NCBI RefSeq assembly: GCF_022627955.1
Contig: NZ_JABXGD010000001.1
Location: forward strand, 124,001-188,000
DNA from: Microbacterium sp. C5A9
GTDB lineage: Bacteria > Actinomycetota > Actinomycetes > Actinomycetales > Microbacteriaceae
Length of the DNA stretch: 64,000 bases
Direction of reading: 5' to 3'
Position 1 is the stretch's first letter. Every line of letters starts with the position of its first letter. A program made the position numbers and the translations under genes. Shown here piece by piece: positions 17,153-25,901 of this stretch. Below the pieces are notes generated by a model. It was not told where the DNA came from. It ran no database searches and saw only the letters and a program-made list of their open reading frames with translations.

Positions 17153-19936
17153 TCAGGCGGTGGCGGTGCGGACGGCCTCGTCCACGCGGGCGAGCACGGC
17201 GGGCGGGCTGAACATGAGGGCGGTCGCGAGGGGACGGCCCGAACCCCAGACCGTGTCGGCGCGGACCGCGTCGACACGCTCGGGAGCCACCTCGGACAGG
17301 GCGTCGAACAGCGCCCGATAGGCGCGCGGGTCGTCGATCACCTCGGCGAGCGAAGCGGCGAGGCCCGGCAGCGCCCGGCGGGGACTCGGCTGAGGGGCCG
17401 CGTAGCGCCACTCGTGCGACCCCGCAGCGACGTCGTCGGGTGCGCCGGGCACCGACACCGCTGCCGTCGTGTTCGGGGGGACCACGGCCGTCACGACGAT
17501 CTCGTCGCCGTCACGACGCCACGACACGGATGCCGTGCCGTAGGGCGTCTCGTGCCGTGCGGACGCGTGCTCGAGACCGGCGAGGGGCCGGGGTGCGATG
17601 CGCAGACGCCGATAGCCGGCACCGGCCGGAGCGAGCCCTGCCACGGTGCGATGCATCCAGTCGGCGACCGCGCCCAGCGCGTAGTGGTTGAACGAGGTCA
17701 TCTCGCCGGGGTTCACCGATCCGTCGGGCAGGAGCGAGTCCCAGCGCTCCCACACGGTCGTCGCCCCCTGCGTGACGGGGTACAGCCACGAGGGGCACTC
17801 GGTCTGCAGCAGCAGTCGCTCGGCGGCATCCAGGTGGCCGGCGTTCGTCAGCGCGTCCGCGACCAGGGGAGTGCCCACGAACCCGGTCGCGATGCGGTAG
17901 CCGCCCTCGCGCACCAGCGCGGCCAGGCGGTCGCCGAGACCCTCGCGGTGGCGCGCGTCGGTGACCAGATCGAACTCGAGTGCGAGCGCGTAGGCGGTCA
18001 CGGCGTCGCTCATCATGCGTCCGGCGGGCGTGATGTACTGGTCGACGAACGCCTCGCGCGTGCGCTCCGCGAGAGCGCCGTAGCGAGAGGCGTCGTCGAG
18101 ATGCCCGAGGAGTCGGGCCGCGTCGGCGACCTGACGCAGCGACCGCGCGAGGTAGGCGCTCGCCACGATGTCGGAGTCGACCCGCGCCTGACCGGGCTTG
18201 TCGGCGGGGGCAGCCGGGTCGAGCCAGTCGCCCAGCTGCATCCGTCCTGCCCACAGCCCGTCGTCGCCGGCGTCGCGGAGCACCGCGTCGACCCACGCAC
18301 GCATGCTCGGGTACTGCGCGGCGAGCACCGAGACGTCTCCGAAGCGCTCGAGCAGCACCGTCGGAACCACGGTCGCCGCATCTCCCCACGCGGCGGGCGT
18401 CGCCGCGTCGGCGCCACCGAATCCGGGCAGCGCCGCGGGGACGACGAGCGGCACCGCTCCGTCGGCACGCCGCTGCTCGAGCGCGAGGTCGCGCAGCCAT
18501 GACGTGAGGAATCCGTCGCAGTCGTACAGGAAGCTCGCGGTGGGGGCGAAGACCTGGATGTCGCCGGTCCAGCCGAGGCGCTCGTCGCGCTGCGGGCAGT
18601 CGGTGGGGATCGAGAGGAAGTTGCCGCGCATGCCCCAGCGCACGTTCTCATGCAGGCGGTCGAGAAGCGGGTGGGAGGACTCGAACCATCCGGTGCGCCG
18701 CATGTCGGTGTGCAGCACGACCGCCTCGACGGCATCCGGCGACACCTCGACGCCCGTGATCTCCGCGTAGCGGAAACCGTAGAACGAGAACCGCGACTCG
18801 AGCACGTCGTCGTCGCCCGAGAGGTCGAAGGTCGCCGTGGCGGCGGCGTTGCGGAGCGGGCGCAGGGCGAGCTCGCCGTTCTCGAGGACCTCGGCGTGGC
18901 GGACGACGAGGCGGGCTCCCTCGTCGCCCCGTACGCGGATGCGCAGCCTGCCGACGAGGTTCTGGCCGAAGTCGAGGATCCGTCCACCGGACGGCGTCAC
19001 GATCACCGACGCCACGGGCAGGGTGTCGGTGCGTCGGACCGGCGGTGCGATGCGGGCTTCGGGCACGGGCACGTTCTCGTAGCCCGGGAGCGCGGCGGCG
19101 CCGATGCGCACCGGTGCCCACGACGACGGGCTGCGGCGCAGGTCCTGGTGCTCGCCCGGGTAGATGCCGCTGTCGACGACGGGTCCGTCGCCGGCGGCCT
19201 GCCACCCTTCGCCGGTCGCGGCGACGGTCTCGGTCGTGCCGTCGGCGTACGTGAGGCGGATCTGGGCGAGGAACGACGGCTGTGTGCCGTAGAGCCGCGC
19301 CGCGAAGGCGAAGAAGCCGTATCGCTCGGTGTACCAGGCCCCGGCGATGGTCGCACGCAGCTCGTTGACCCCGTCGTGCAGGAGCGCGGTGATGTCGATC
19401 GTCTCGTGCACGAGACGATCCCGGTAGGCGGTCCAGCCGGGGGCGAGCACGTCGTCCGAGACGGCGGCGCCGTTGACCTCGGGCTCGGCGACGCCGAGCG
19501 CGGTCCAGAACAGCAGCGCCCGCGCGATCGGACGCTCGAGCGTGAACGACGTCCGCACCTCGGCCGGCTGGGCCTCGCGGTCGGGGTCGGCGAGGCCCAC
19601 CGGCTGTGCGACCCACTCGCTCTCGGCGAGGAAGCCCGAGGCGACGGCGAGCGGTCGGCTCCACGGCGTGCTCGACCCGCCGACGGAGTGCGCGCGCACG
19701 CGGACGGAGCGGACCTCGCCGGCCGTCATCGGCGCGAAGGGCCAGTCGACGAGCACGCTCTCGCCGCCGTCGAGCGCGACGGTCTCGAGTCCGTCGGCGA
19801 TCTCGACGGACGACTGCAGCCAGCCGTCGTCGGGCGACACGACGGTCCAGCTCAGGCGCGGGGTCGGGGTGGCGACGAACGGGGTGTCGTCGCGCAGCTC
19901 GGCCCTGACCGTCGCGATCTGCGCGGTGCCGCTCAC
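17153..19936 (-). CDS. GH78 alpha-L-rhamnosidase (first of three)
   Basis: 927 residues from a GTG overlapping the GH43 stop (GTGA). Hydrolyses terminal alpha-L-rhamnose from oligosaccharides or glycosides by inversion. N-terminal Ig-like and carbohydrate-binding beta domains (1-300), then the (alpha/alpha)6 barrel with the hallmark PTDCPQRDERLGWTGD (about 445-460, containing the acid Glu) and VWERWDSLLPDG (about 726, base Glu), followed by FNHYALGAVADW. A helical appendage of about 70 residues at the C-terminus resembles that of the GH78 at 46668-49430. No signal peptide. A 47-bp gap separates it from the GH140-like gene. Confidence 0.94.
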   Translation of the reverse strand: MSGTAQIATVRAELRDDTPFVATPTPRLSWTVVSPDDGWLQSSVEIADGLETVALDGGESVLVDWPFAPMTAGEVRSVRVRAHSVGGSSTPWSRPLAVASGFLAESEWVAQPVGLADPDREAQPAEVRTSFTLERPIARALLFWTALGVAEPEVNGAAVSDDVLAPGWTAYRDRLVHETIDITALLHDGVNELRATIAGAWYTERYGFFAFAARLYGTQPSFLAQIRLTYADGTTETVAATGEGWQAAGDGPVVDSGIYPGEHQDLRRSPSSWAPVRIGAAALPGYENVPVPEARIAPPVRRTDTLPVASVIVTPSGGRILDFGQNLVGRLRIRVRGDEGARLVVRHAEVLENGELALRPLRNAAATATFDLSGDDDVLESRFSFYGFRYAEITGVEVSPDAVEAVVLHTDMRRTGWFESSHPLLDRLHENVRWGMRGNFLSIPTDCPQRDERLGWTGDIQVFAPTASFLYDCDGFLTSWLRDLALEQRRADGAVPLVVPAALPGFGGADAATPAAWGDAATVVPTVLLERFGDVSVLAAQYPSMRAWVDAVLRDAGDDGLWAGRMQLGDWLDPAAPADKPGQARVDSDIVASAYLARSLRQVADAARLLGHLDDASRYGALAERTREAFVDQYITPAGRMMSDAVTAYALALEFDLVTDARHREGLGDRLAALVREGGYRIATGFVGTPLVADALTNAGHLDAAERLLLQTECPSWLYPVTQGATTVWERWDSLLPDGSVNPGEMTSFNHYALGAVADWMHRTVAGLAPAGAGYRRLRIAPRPLAGLEHASARHETPYGTASVSWRRDGDEIVVTAVVPPNTTAAVSVPGAPDDVAAGSHEWRYAAPQPSPRRALPGLAASLAEVIDDPRAYRALFDALSEVAPERVDAVRADTVWGSGRPLATALMFSPPAVLARVDEAVRTATA

Positions 19937-21447
19937 TCGTCGTCGCCTTCGGCGGTCCACCGCAGCACCGCCACGTCGCCCGAGCGGGCGTAGACGCCGA
20001 TCACCCGTCCCGTGAACGACTCGGTGGTCTCGGAGGAGAGGAAGCGGCCGTCGACCGTGGCCAGCTCCCGGCGCTCGCCCTCCGTCGTCACGGCGAGGTG
20101 GAACACGTCGGAGGTCTTCGGCAAGCCGCCACCGGCGGCGGGTCGGCGCGACTCGATGTGGAGGTCGAGCACCTCGGACGTCAGCGGGATGCTCCACTCC
20201 TGCACGAGATCGGCGACGACGGCCCGGGCGATCACGACGCCCGCCCCGGCCTCGAGCTCGACGTGGAAGCGCTCGTCGTAGCGCACCGCGAGACCGCCGA
20301 CGCCGGCACGCACGTCGACCGTCACGGTGACGGCGTTCGTGAGGTGCTCCTGACGGCGGCCGAGGAAGACGGGGTGCGGATCGTCGAGCGTGCGTCCCGC
20401 TCCGTGCAGCACCAGGGCATCGGGGCGCGCGTCGAGGTCGGCGATCGACGCCGGAGTGGTCCGCACCGCGATCCACTCGCCGTCGAGCGTGCGCTGCGCG
20501 GAGAAGTCGACGTCGACGCGGGTGCCGGGTCGCGGGTTCAGCGGCACCGGGTCGATGGCCGGCCAGCCGTCGTCCCGCCAGTGCACGGTCGTCACGAAGG
20601 TCTCGCGACCGAGCGCCGAGAACGCGCGGGTCATGCTGCGCGGACGCACGCCGAGCAGCACGCACAGCCAGTCGCCGTCCGGCCCGATGACGAGGTCGCC
20701 GTGGCCGGTGTTCTGCACGGGGCGGATCGTGGACCGCGCGGACACCAGGGGGTTCTGCGGCGCGGTCTCGAAGGGGCCCTCCGGCGAGTCGCCGCGCGCG
20801 ATCGAGATGCCGTGGCCGCGCTCGGTGCCGCCCTCGGCGATCATGAGGTACCAGCGTCCGTCGACCGCGTACAGATGCGGCGCCTCGGGGAACTGGCCCC
20901 CGGTGCCCGACCAGACCGAGCGGGGCTCCTCGAGGGCCACGTGCTGGTCGAGGTCGACCCTGACCTGCTGGATGCCGAGATGCTGGCCCACCCCCTCGCC
21001 GCTCAGGAGGAGTCCCGAGTAGGTGATGTACACCGTGCCGTCGTCGCCCCAGGCGATGTCGGGGTCGATCCCGTCGAGCGAGCGCGACCCGTCGTGCGTG
21101 CGGATCAGCTCGCCGTCGCTCCAGGGGCCGGCGGCGTCGACCGCGGTGAAGTGGAGCATCCCTCGCCCCATCGCATCCGTGATGACCAGATGGAACACCC
21201 CGTCGCGGTGTCGGATCGTCGGAGCCCAGGCGCCCCCCGCGGTGGGGACGTCGGCGACCGCGAGCTGATCGTCGCGCGTGGCCACGTGCCCGATGAGCTC
21301 CCAGTTCTCGAAGTCGCGTGAGCGGTGGATCGGGATGCCGGGCAGGTACTCGAACGTCGAGGTGGCGAGGTACCACTCGTCGCCCACGCGCACGACCGAC
21401 GGGTCGGGGTGGAAGCCGTTGAGGAGCGGGTTGTACAGCGTCGTCAT
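19933..21447 (-). CDS. GH43 beta-xylosidase / alpha-L-arabinofuranosidase
   Basis: 504 residues: five-bladed propeller (about 1-310) plus a C-terminal beta-sandwich of the type found in XynB-like GH43 enzymes. The three catalytic carboxylates are visible: base Asp15 (GFHPDPS), pKa modulator Asp128 (GIDPDI) and acid Glu188 (FPEAPHLY). It removes arabinofuranose or xylose from short oligosaccharides. It has no signal peptide, is 25 bp downstream of the serine hydrolase gene and overlaps the GH78 gene by 4 bp. Exact specificity (arabinose against xylose) cannot be decided from sequence alone. Confidence 0.92.
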   Translation of the reverse strand: MTTLYNPLLNGFHPDPSVVRVGDEWYLATSTFEYLPGIPIHRSRDFENWELIGHVATRDDQLAVADVPTAGGAWAPTIRHRDGVFHLVITDAMGRGMLHFTAVDAAGPWSDGELIRTHDGSRSLDGIDPDIAWGDDGTVYITYSGLLLSGEGVGQHLGIQQVRVDLDQHVALEEPRSVWSGTGGQFPEAPHLYAVDGRWYLMIAEGGTERGHGISIARGDSPEGPFETAPQNPLVSARSTIRPVQNTGHGDLVIGPDGDWLCVLLGVRPRSMTRAFSALGRETFVTTVHWRDDGWPAIDPVPLNPRPGTRVDVDFSAQRTLDGEWIAVRTTPASIADLDARPDALVLHGAGRTLDDPHPVFLGRRQEHLTNAVTVTVDVRAGVGGLAVRYDERFHVELEAGAGVVIARAVVADLVQEWSIPLTSEVLDLHIESRRPAAGGGLPKTSDVFHLAVTTEGERRELATVDGRFLSSETTESFTGRVIGVYARSGDVAVLRWTAEGDDE

Positions 21448-21472
21448 GAGGATGCTTTCCGAGTCGGGGGCG

Positions 21473-22606
21473 TCAGAGGGAGAGGAGTCGACCGAGGTCG
21501 CGTGCGAGGGTCACCGCGCGGGGGTCCGCGCCGCCGGGCCAGGGCCCCCGGGCGATGGTCCACGCGAACGCGATGCCCGTGTCGGGGTCGACGCAGGCCA
21601 GAGCGCCCATCGCGCCGTCGTGTCCGAAGGAGCGCGGGCCGCCGAAGGCCAGCTGCTGCGAGGGCTTCTGGAAGACCACCGCGTGGGCGCGGTCGCTCTG
21701 GTGCAGCACCTCGTCGTAGCCGCGGATCTGCTGCTGGCCGATCTGGGCGACCGTGTCGGCGGAGAGGAGCGGCGGTCGGCCGTCGACGCCGGTCACGCCG
21801 ACCGCCAGCAGTCGGGCGATGCCGCGTGCGGTGCCCGCGCCGGACCCGGCCGGATGACCGTAGCGCCAGCTGCGCGGGGAGTGGGCGAGGTCGACGTCGT
21901 CGGGAAGCGCGAACACCACGGGTCCCAGGGCGGACGCTGCCGGCGGATTCCCGCCGGAGGGCGGAACGACCATCGGCAGCAGCGGCACCAGTCTGTCCTC
22001 GTGCTCGGCGGGCAGTCCGAGGAAGAAGTCGATGTCGTGCGGGCCGCGGATGTCGTGCTCGTAGAGCTCGTGCAGTGTGCGCCCGGTGACGCGGTGCACG
22101 AGCTCGTCGGCGAGGTTGCCGATGGTGATGGCGTGGTAGCCGAAGGCGCTGCCGGGGTGCCAGAACGGGCGCTCCTCGGCGAGGCGCGCGGCGGCCGCGT
22201 GGTGGTCGAGCAGCTCGTCCCAGGTGAGACCGGGCGATGTCTGCGGCAGGCCCGCCTGGTGCGACAGCAGCTGACGCACGGTGACCGCCGCCTTGCCCTT
22301 CGCGGCGAACTCCGGCCAGTAGTGCGCCACGCGCTCGTCGAGGTCGAGCTCGCCGCGCTCGACGAGGAGCCCCACCACCACCCCGATGATGTTCTTCGTC
22401 ACGGAGTACGGGACGGTGAGCGACCGCTCGTCGAGATGCGGTCCGCCCCACGCGTCGAGCACCGGCGCTCCGTGCCGATACGCGGCGACCTGGAAGGACA
22501 GGTCGGGATCGTCGGCGAGGGCGTCGTCGAGCCGGGCGACGAGCACCGCGAGGCGCTCGTCCGCCCGACCCTGCAGCGCGCCGGTGAGGCGCACGAGATC
22601 GGTCAT
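21473..22606 (-). CDS. Serine hydrolase of the beta-lactamase/EstB family
   Basis: 377 residues starting at ATG 22606, overlapping the GH3 stop (ATGA). Class C beta-lactamase fold: nucleophile Ser68 and Lys71 in SVTK, Tyr157 in FGYHA, and the third motif as FGHDG rather than KTG, which is typical of the esterase/EstB branch. Such enzymes are carboxylesterases or peptidases, not true beta-lactamases. Placed inside a glycoside-hydrolase operon, removal of acyl groups from the imported glycoside is a sensible inference. No signal peptide. Confidence 0.85.
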   Translation of the reverse strand: MTDLVRLTGALQGRADERLAVLVARLDDALADDPDLSFQVAAYRHGAPVLDAWGGPHLDERSLTVPYSVTKNIIGVVVGLLVERGELDLDERVAHYWPEFAAKGKAAVTVRQLLSHQAGLPQTSPGLTWDELLDHHAAAARLAEERPFWHPGSAFGYHAITIGNLADELVHRVTGRTLHELYEHDIRGPHDIDFFLGLPAEHEDRLVPLLPMVVPPSGGNPPAASALGPVVFALPDDVDLAHSPRSWRYGHPAGSGAGTARGIARLLAVGVTGVDGRPPLLSADTVAQIGQQQIRGYDEVLHQSDRAHAVVFQKPSQQLAFGGPRSFGHDGAMGALACVDPDTGIAFAWTIARGPWPGGADPRAVTLARDLGRLLSL

Positions 22607-25056
22607 CGCTGATCCCAGTCGACCCGCAGCGGCAGATCCGTCGCCGAGCATCCGACGTGCAGCGTGAAGCGGCCAGGCTCGACGACCCAGCCGTCGGCCC
22701 AGTGCGCGAGTCGTCGCGGAGCGACGGGCACGACCGCCGTCACGGTCTCACCCGGCTCGGCGTGCACCACCGCGAAGCCGACCAGCCACAGGAGCGGCCG
22801 TTCGACCGAGGAGTCGGTGCGCTCCGCGTAGACCTGCACCACCTGCTTGCCGCGGCGCGAACCGGTGTTCGCGAGGGTCACCTCGACGGTGTCCTCATGC
22901 CGCTGCGCGGTGCCCCACGACCACGTGGTGTACCCGAGCCCGTGACCGAAGGCGTACGCCGGGGGCGTCTCCTGCTTCAGCCAGGCGCGGTAGCCGATGT
23001 GCAGTCCCTCGCCGTACACGAGGCGACCGTCGGTCGGGGTCACGTCGGTCACCGGCACGTCGTCGAGCGAGGCGGGCCACGTGGTGGGCAGGCGCCCTCC
23101 CGGCTCGGCGGCACCGGTCACGACATCGGCGATCGCGTGTCCGAACTCCTGTCCGCCGAAGTACCCCTGCACGATCGCCGAGACCTCGCCCGCCCACGGC
23201 AGCACCACGGGAGAGCCGGCGTTGACGATCACGACGGTCGGGGTGCCGGTGGCGGCGACCGCGCGCACCAGGTCGTCCTGGCGTCCGGGCAGGTCGAGGT
23301 CGACGCGGTCGTAGCCCTCGGACTCGACCTTCGCGTTCGTGCCCACGACGACGATCGCGACCTCGGAGTCCCTCGCGGCCTCGACCGCACGGGCGATCAG
23401 GGCATCGGGGTCGGTGCGCTCGGGAGCGATGCCCAGCGTGATGCTCAGCGCCCCGTCGAGCGCGCCCTGCGATGCCCGCGTGATCTCGACGCGGATGTCG
23501 ATGGCGCGGCCCGACTCGACGGAGACCGCGGTGGTGAGAGACGGAGGATTGAGGAACGCCGCACCGAGGTCGGTGCCCTCGAGCACGGGGGTGTCGTCGA
23601 GCACGAGGTCGCCGTCGACGAAGACGCGACCCGGGTTCGCCCCGGCGAAGCCCAGCTCGATGCTGCCCGTCTCCGACGGCGTGTACCGGGTGGAGAGCAC
23701 CACGGTGCGACTCGCCCCGATCGGTGCGTCTCCACCGAACCAGACGAGAGCGGTGGCGCGACGGTCCTCGGCGAACAGCTCGTGCCCCGCCTCGTCGAGG
23801 AAGCTCACGCGCAGTCCGGGGTCGCCGGTCACGGGGTTGACGATCGACGACAGGGGGATCTCGGCCACGCCCTCCTGCACCACGGCGCCGATCTCGTAGC
23901 GCACGTCGGCGTGGGCGAACGCCGCCCGCAGCGCATCCCACGGAGACACGACCTTCTCGGGCAGCACGGTGGCGGACCCGCCGCCCTGCGTTCGCGCCTC
24001 GGTGGCGTTGTGGCCGATGACCGCGACGCGGGTCAGGGTGCCGGAGTCCAGCGGCAGCACCCCGTCGTTCTGCAGCAGCACGGACCCCTCGATCGCCGCC
24101 TCCCTCGCGAAGGCGGGGCCGTCGATCGGGGCAGGGACGAGCGCGGCGGTGCCGTCGAGGGCACCCACCCGCTCGGCCAGGAGGAGGATGCGCAGCACCT
24201 TGCGGTCGATGTCGCTCTCGCGCACCCGACCGTCGCGCACCGCGGCGACGAGCTCCGACCACGCCGGCGCGGGCCCCGGCATCGCGAGGTCCTGCGCGGC
24301 GGCGACGGCGTCGAGCGAGCGCACGGCCGTCCAGTCGCTCACGACGACCCCGTCGAAGCCCCATTCGCTGTTCAGCGGCGTCTCGAGCAGCTCGTTCTCG
24401 GTCATGGTGACCCCGTCGACCGCGTTGTACGCGCTCATGATCGACCACGCCCCGGCCTCGACCGCACGCTCGAACGGCGCCAGGTACAGCTCGCGCAGCA
24501 CCCGCTCGTCGACCTCGACGTCGACCGTGAAGCGGTCGGTCTCCGAGTCGTTCGCGACGTAGTGCTTGGGCGTCGCCGCGACGCCGTTGTCCTGCAGGCC
24601 GCGCACGTAGGCAGCGCCCAGCTCCGCGGTGAGCTCGGGGTCTTCGCTGAAGCACTCGAAGTGACGCCCGCCGAGGGGGGAGCGATGCAGGTTGATCGTC
24701 GGTCCGAGCACGACGTCGACGCCCTTGCGTCGCGCCTCCGAGGCGGCGGCCGCGCCGTAGCGGTGGGCGAGCTGCACATCCCACGACGCGGCGAGGGCCG
24801 ACCCGGAGGGGAGGTTCAGCGACGGCTCGCGCTCGTCCCATCGCGGGCCGCGCACTCCGGCGGGTCCGTCCGACAAAGTGAGCGCCCGCAGACCGATCTC
24901 GGGCAGCGGCACCGTGGTCCAGAAGTCCGCACCCTGCACGAGCGCGGCCTTCTGCTCGAGGGTGAGCCTGTCGAGCAGCGGTCGCAGATGCGCGGTCGAT
25001 GCGGCGGACTCCCCGGACCCTGTGGAGGCGGGGGCGACGATGTCTGAGGAGGTCAT
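22603..25056 (-). CDS. GH3 beta-glycosidase with PA14-type insert
   Basis: 817 residues. N-terminal GH3 barrel with KHYVANDSE (about 164-172) and nucleophile Asp241 in VVVSDWTAV; then the alpha/beta sandwich domain, interrupted by an insert at about 400-540 with PA14-like beta content; then a fibronectin-III-like tail. It releases non-reducing beta-linked glucose, xylose or a related sugar. No signal peptide. ATG overlaps the stop of the ABC ATPase gene (ATGA), so the enzyme is translated together with the importer. Substrate unresolved; related enzymes include plant glycoside beta-glucosidases and beta-xylosidases. Confidence 0.93.
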   Translation of the reverse strand: MTSSDIVAPASTGSGESAASTAHLRPLLDRLTLEQKAALVQGADFWTTVPLPEIGLRALTLSDGPAGVRGPRWDEREPSLNLPSGSALAASWDVQLAHRYGAAAASEARRKGVDVVLGPTINLHRSPLGGRHFECFSEDPELTAELGAAYVRGLQDNGVAATPKHYVANDSETDRFTVDVEVDERVLRELYLAPFERAVEAGAWSIMSAYNAVDGVTMTENELLETPLNSEWGFDGVVVSDWTAVRSLDAVAAAQDLAMPGPAPAWSELVAAVRDGRVRESDIDRKVLRILLLAERVGALDGTAALVPAPIDGPAFAREAAIEGSVLLQNDGVLPLDSGTLTRVAVIGHNATEARTQGGGSATVLPEKVVSPWDALRAAFAHADVRYEIGAVVQEGVAEIPLSSIVNPVTGDPGLRVSFLDEAGHELFAEDRRATALVWFGGDAPIGASRTVVLSTRYTPSETGSIELGFAGANPGRVFVDGDLVLDDTPVLEGTDLGAAFLNPPSLTTAVSVESGRAIDIRVEITRASQGALDGALSITLGIAPERTDPDALIARAVEAARDSEVAIVVVGTNAKVESEGYDRVDLDLPGRQDDLVRAVAATGTPTVVIVNAGSPVVLPWAGEVSAIVQGYFGGQEFGHAIADVVTGAAEPGGRLPTTWPASLDDVPVTDVTPTDGRLVYGEGLHIGYRAWLKQETPPAYAFGHGLGYTTWSWGTAQRHEDTVEVTLANTGSRRGKQVVQVYAERTDSSVERPLLWLVGFAVVHAEPGETVTAVVPVAPRRLAHWADGWVVEPGRFTLHVGCSATDLPLRVDWDQR

Positions 25057-25901
25057 GCGGCGGATCCTTCGGAGGTCTGCGCGTCGATGAGAGCGCGCCG
25101 GTCGACGCGTCGCTGCTGCTGCGCGTCCGGGTCGGGGACAGGGGCGGCGAGGAACAGCCGCTGCGTGTAGGGATGCTCGGGACGTGCGGTGACCTGGTCG
25201 CCGTCGCCGGTCTCGACCAGCTCGCCCCGATACATCACCGCCACGCGGTGGCTGATGTGTCGGACGACCGCGAGGTCGTGCGAGATGAAGAGGTACGCGA
25301 CGCCCGTGCGCTCCTGGATCTCGATGAAGAGGTCGAGCACGCGGGCCTGGGTCGACAGGTCGAGGGCCGAGACCGGCTCGTCGCAGACGATCAGTCGGGG
25401 GTCGAGCGCCAGCGCGCGCGCGATCGCGACGCGCTGGCGCTGCCCGCCCGAGAACTCGCGGGGCAGCCGGCGGGCAGCATCCGCCGGCAGCCCGACGCGA
25501 TCGAGCAGGTCCGAGACCCGGGCGTTCGCCTCGCGTGCGGCGACACCTCGGGCGGTGAGCGGCTCGGCGAGGATCTGCGCGATCGTCATCGAGGGGTTCA
25601 GCGAGGAGTACGGGTCCTGGAAGACGACCTGGATCTCACTCGACAGCGTGCGCCGTTCGCGTCGGTTGAGGTGGCCGATCTCCCGACCGTCGTAGCGGAT
25701 CGAGCCCTCGGTCACCGGGGCGAGTCCCAGCACCGCGCGTCCGAGCGTGGTCTTCCCCGACCCCGACTCGCCCACCAGGCCCACGGTCTCACCGGGGCGG
25801 ATGTCGAGCGACACCCCCTTGAGGGCGTGGAACGGCTCGGCGCGGAATCCCTTGCCGGGGTAGGTGACGTGGAGGTCCTTGACCTCGAGCAGCGTGTTCA
25901 C
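25053..25901 (-). CDS. Opp/Dpp-type ABC transporter ATP-binding protein (DppF-like)
   Basis: 282 residues from a GTG overlapping the previous stop (GTGA). Walker A GESGSGKTT (about 46-54), Q-loop in VVFQDPYSSLNP, ABC signature SGGQRQRV, Walker B LIVCDEPVSALD and the H-loop FISHD are intact. The C-terminal oligopeptide-transporter extension (AVMYRGELVETGD...HPYTQ) is present. With the fused permease/ATPase gene upstream it supplies the second nucleotide-binding site of an Opp/Dpp-family importer. In this operon the cargo is probably an oligosaccharide rather than a peptide, as in several actinobacterial and thermophile systems. Confidence 0.93.
   Translation of the reverse strand: MNTLLEVKDLHVTYPGKGFRAEPFHALKGVSLDIRPGETVGLVGESGSGKTTLGRAVLGLAPVTEGSIRYDGREIGHLNRRERRTLSSEIQVVFQDPYSSLNPSMTIAQILAEPLTARGVAAREANARVSDLLDRVGLPADAARRLPREFSGGQRQRVAIARALALDPRLIVCDEPVSALDLSTQARVLDLFIEIQERTGVAYLFISHDLAVVRHISHRVAVMYRGELVETGDGDQVTARPEHPYTQRLFLAAPVPDPDAQQQRRVDRRALIDAQTSEGSAA

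Noticed and set aside
21473..22606. Antibiotic-resistance class C beta-lactamase
   Set aside because: The SxxK and Tyr motifs are present, but the KTG box reads FGHDG, there is no signal peptide and the gene is inside a glycoside operon. An esterase is more likely.
22657..25047. 796-codon open frame opposite the GH3 gene
   Set aside because: No recognisable domain, biased composition, and exact co-extension with a well-supported GH3 gene.
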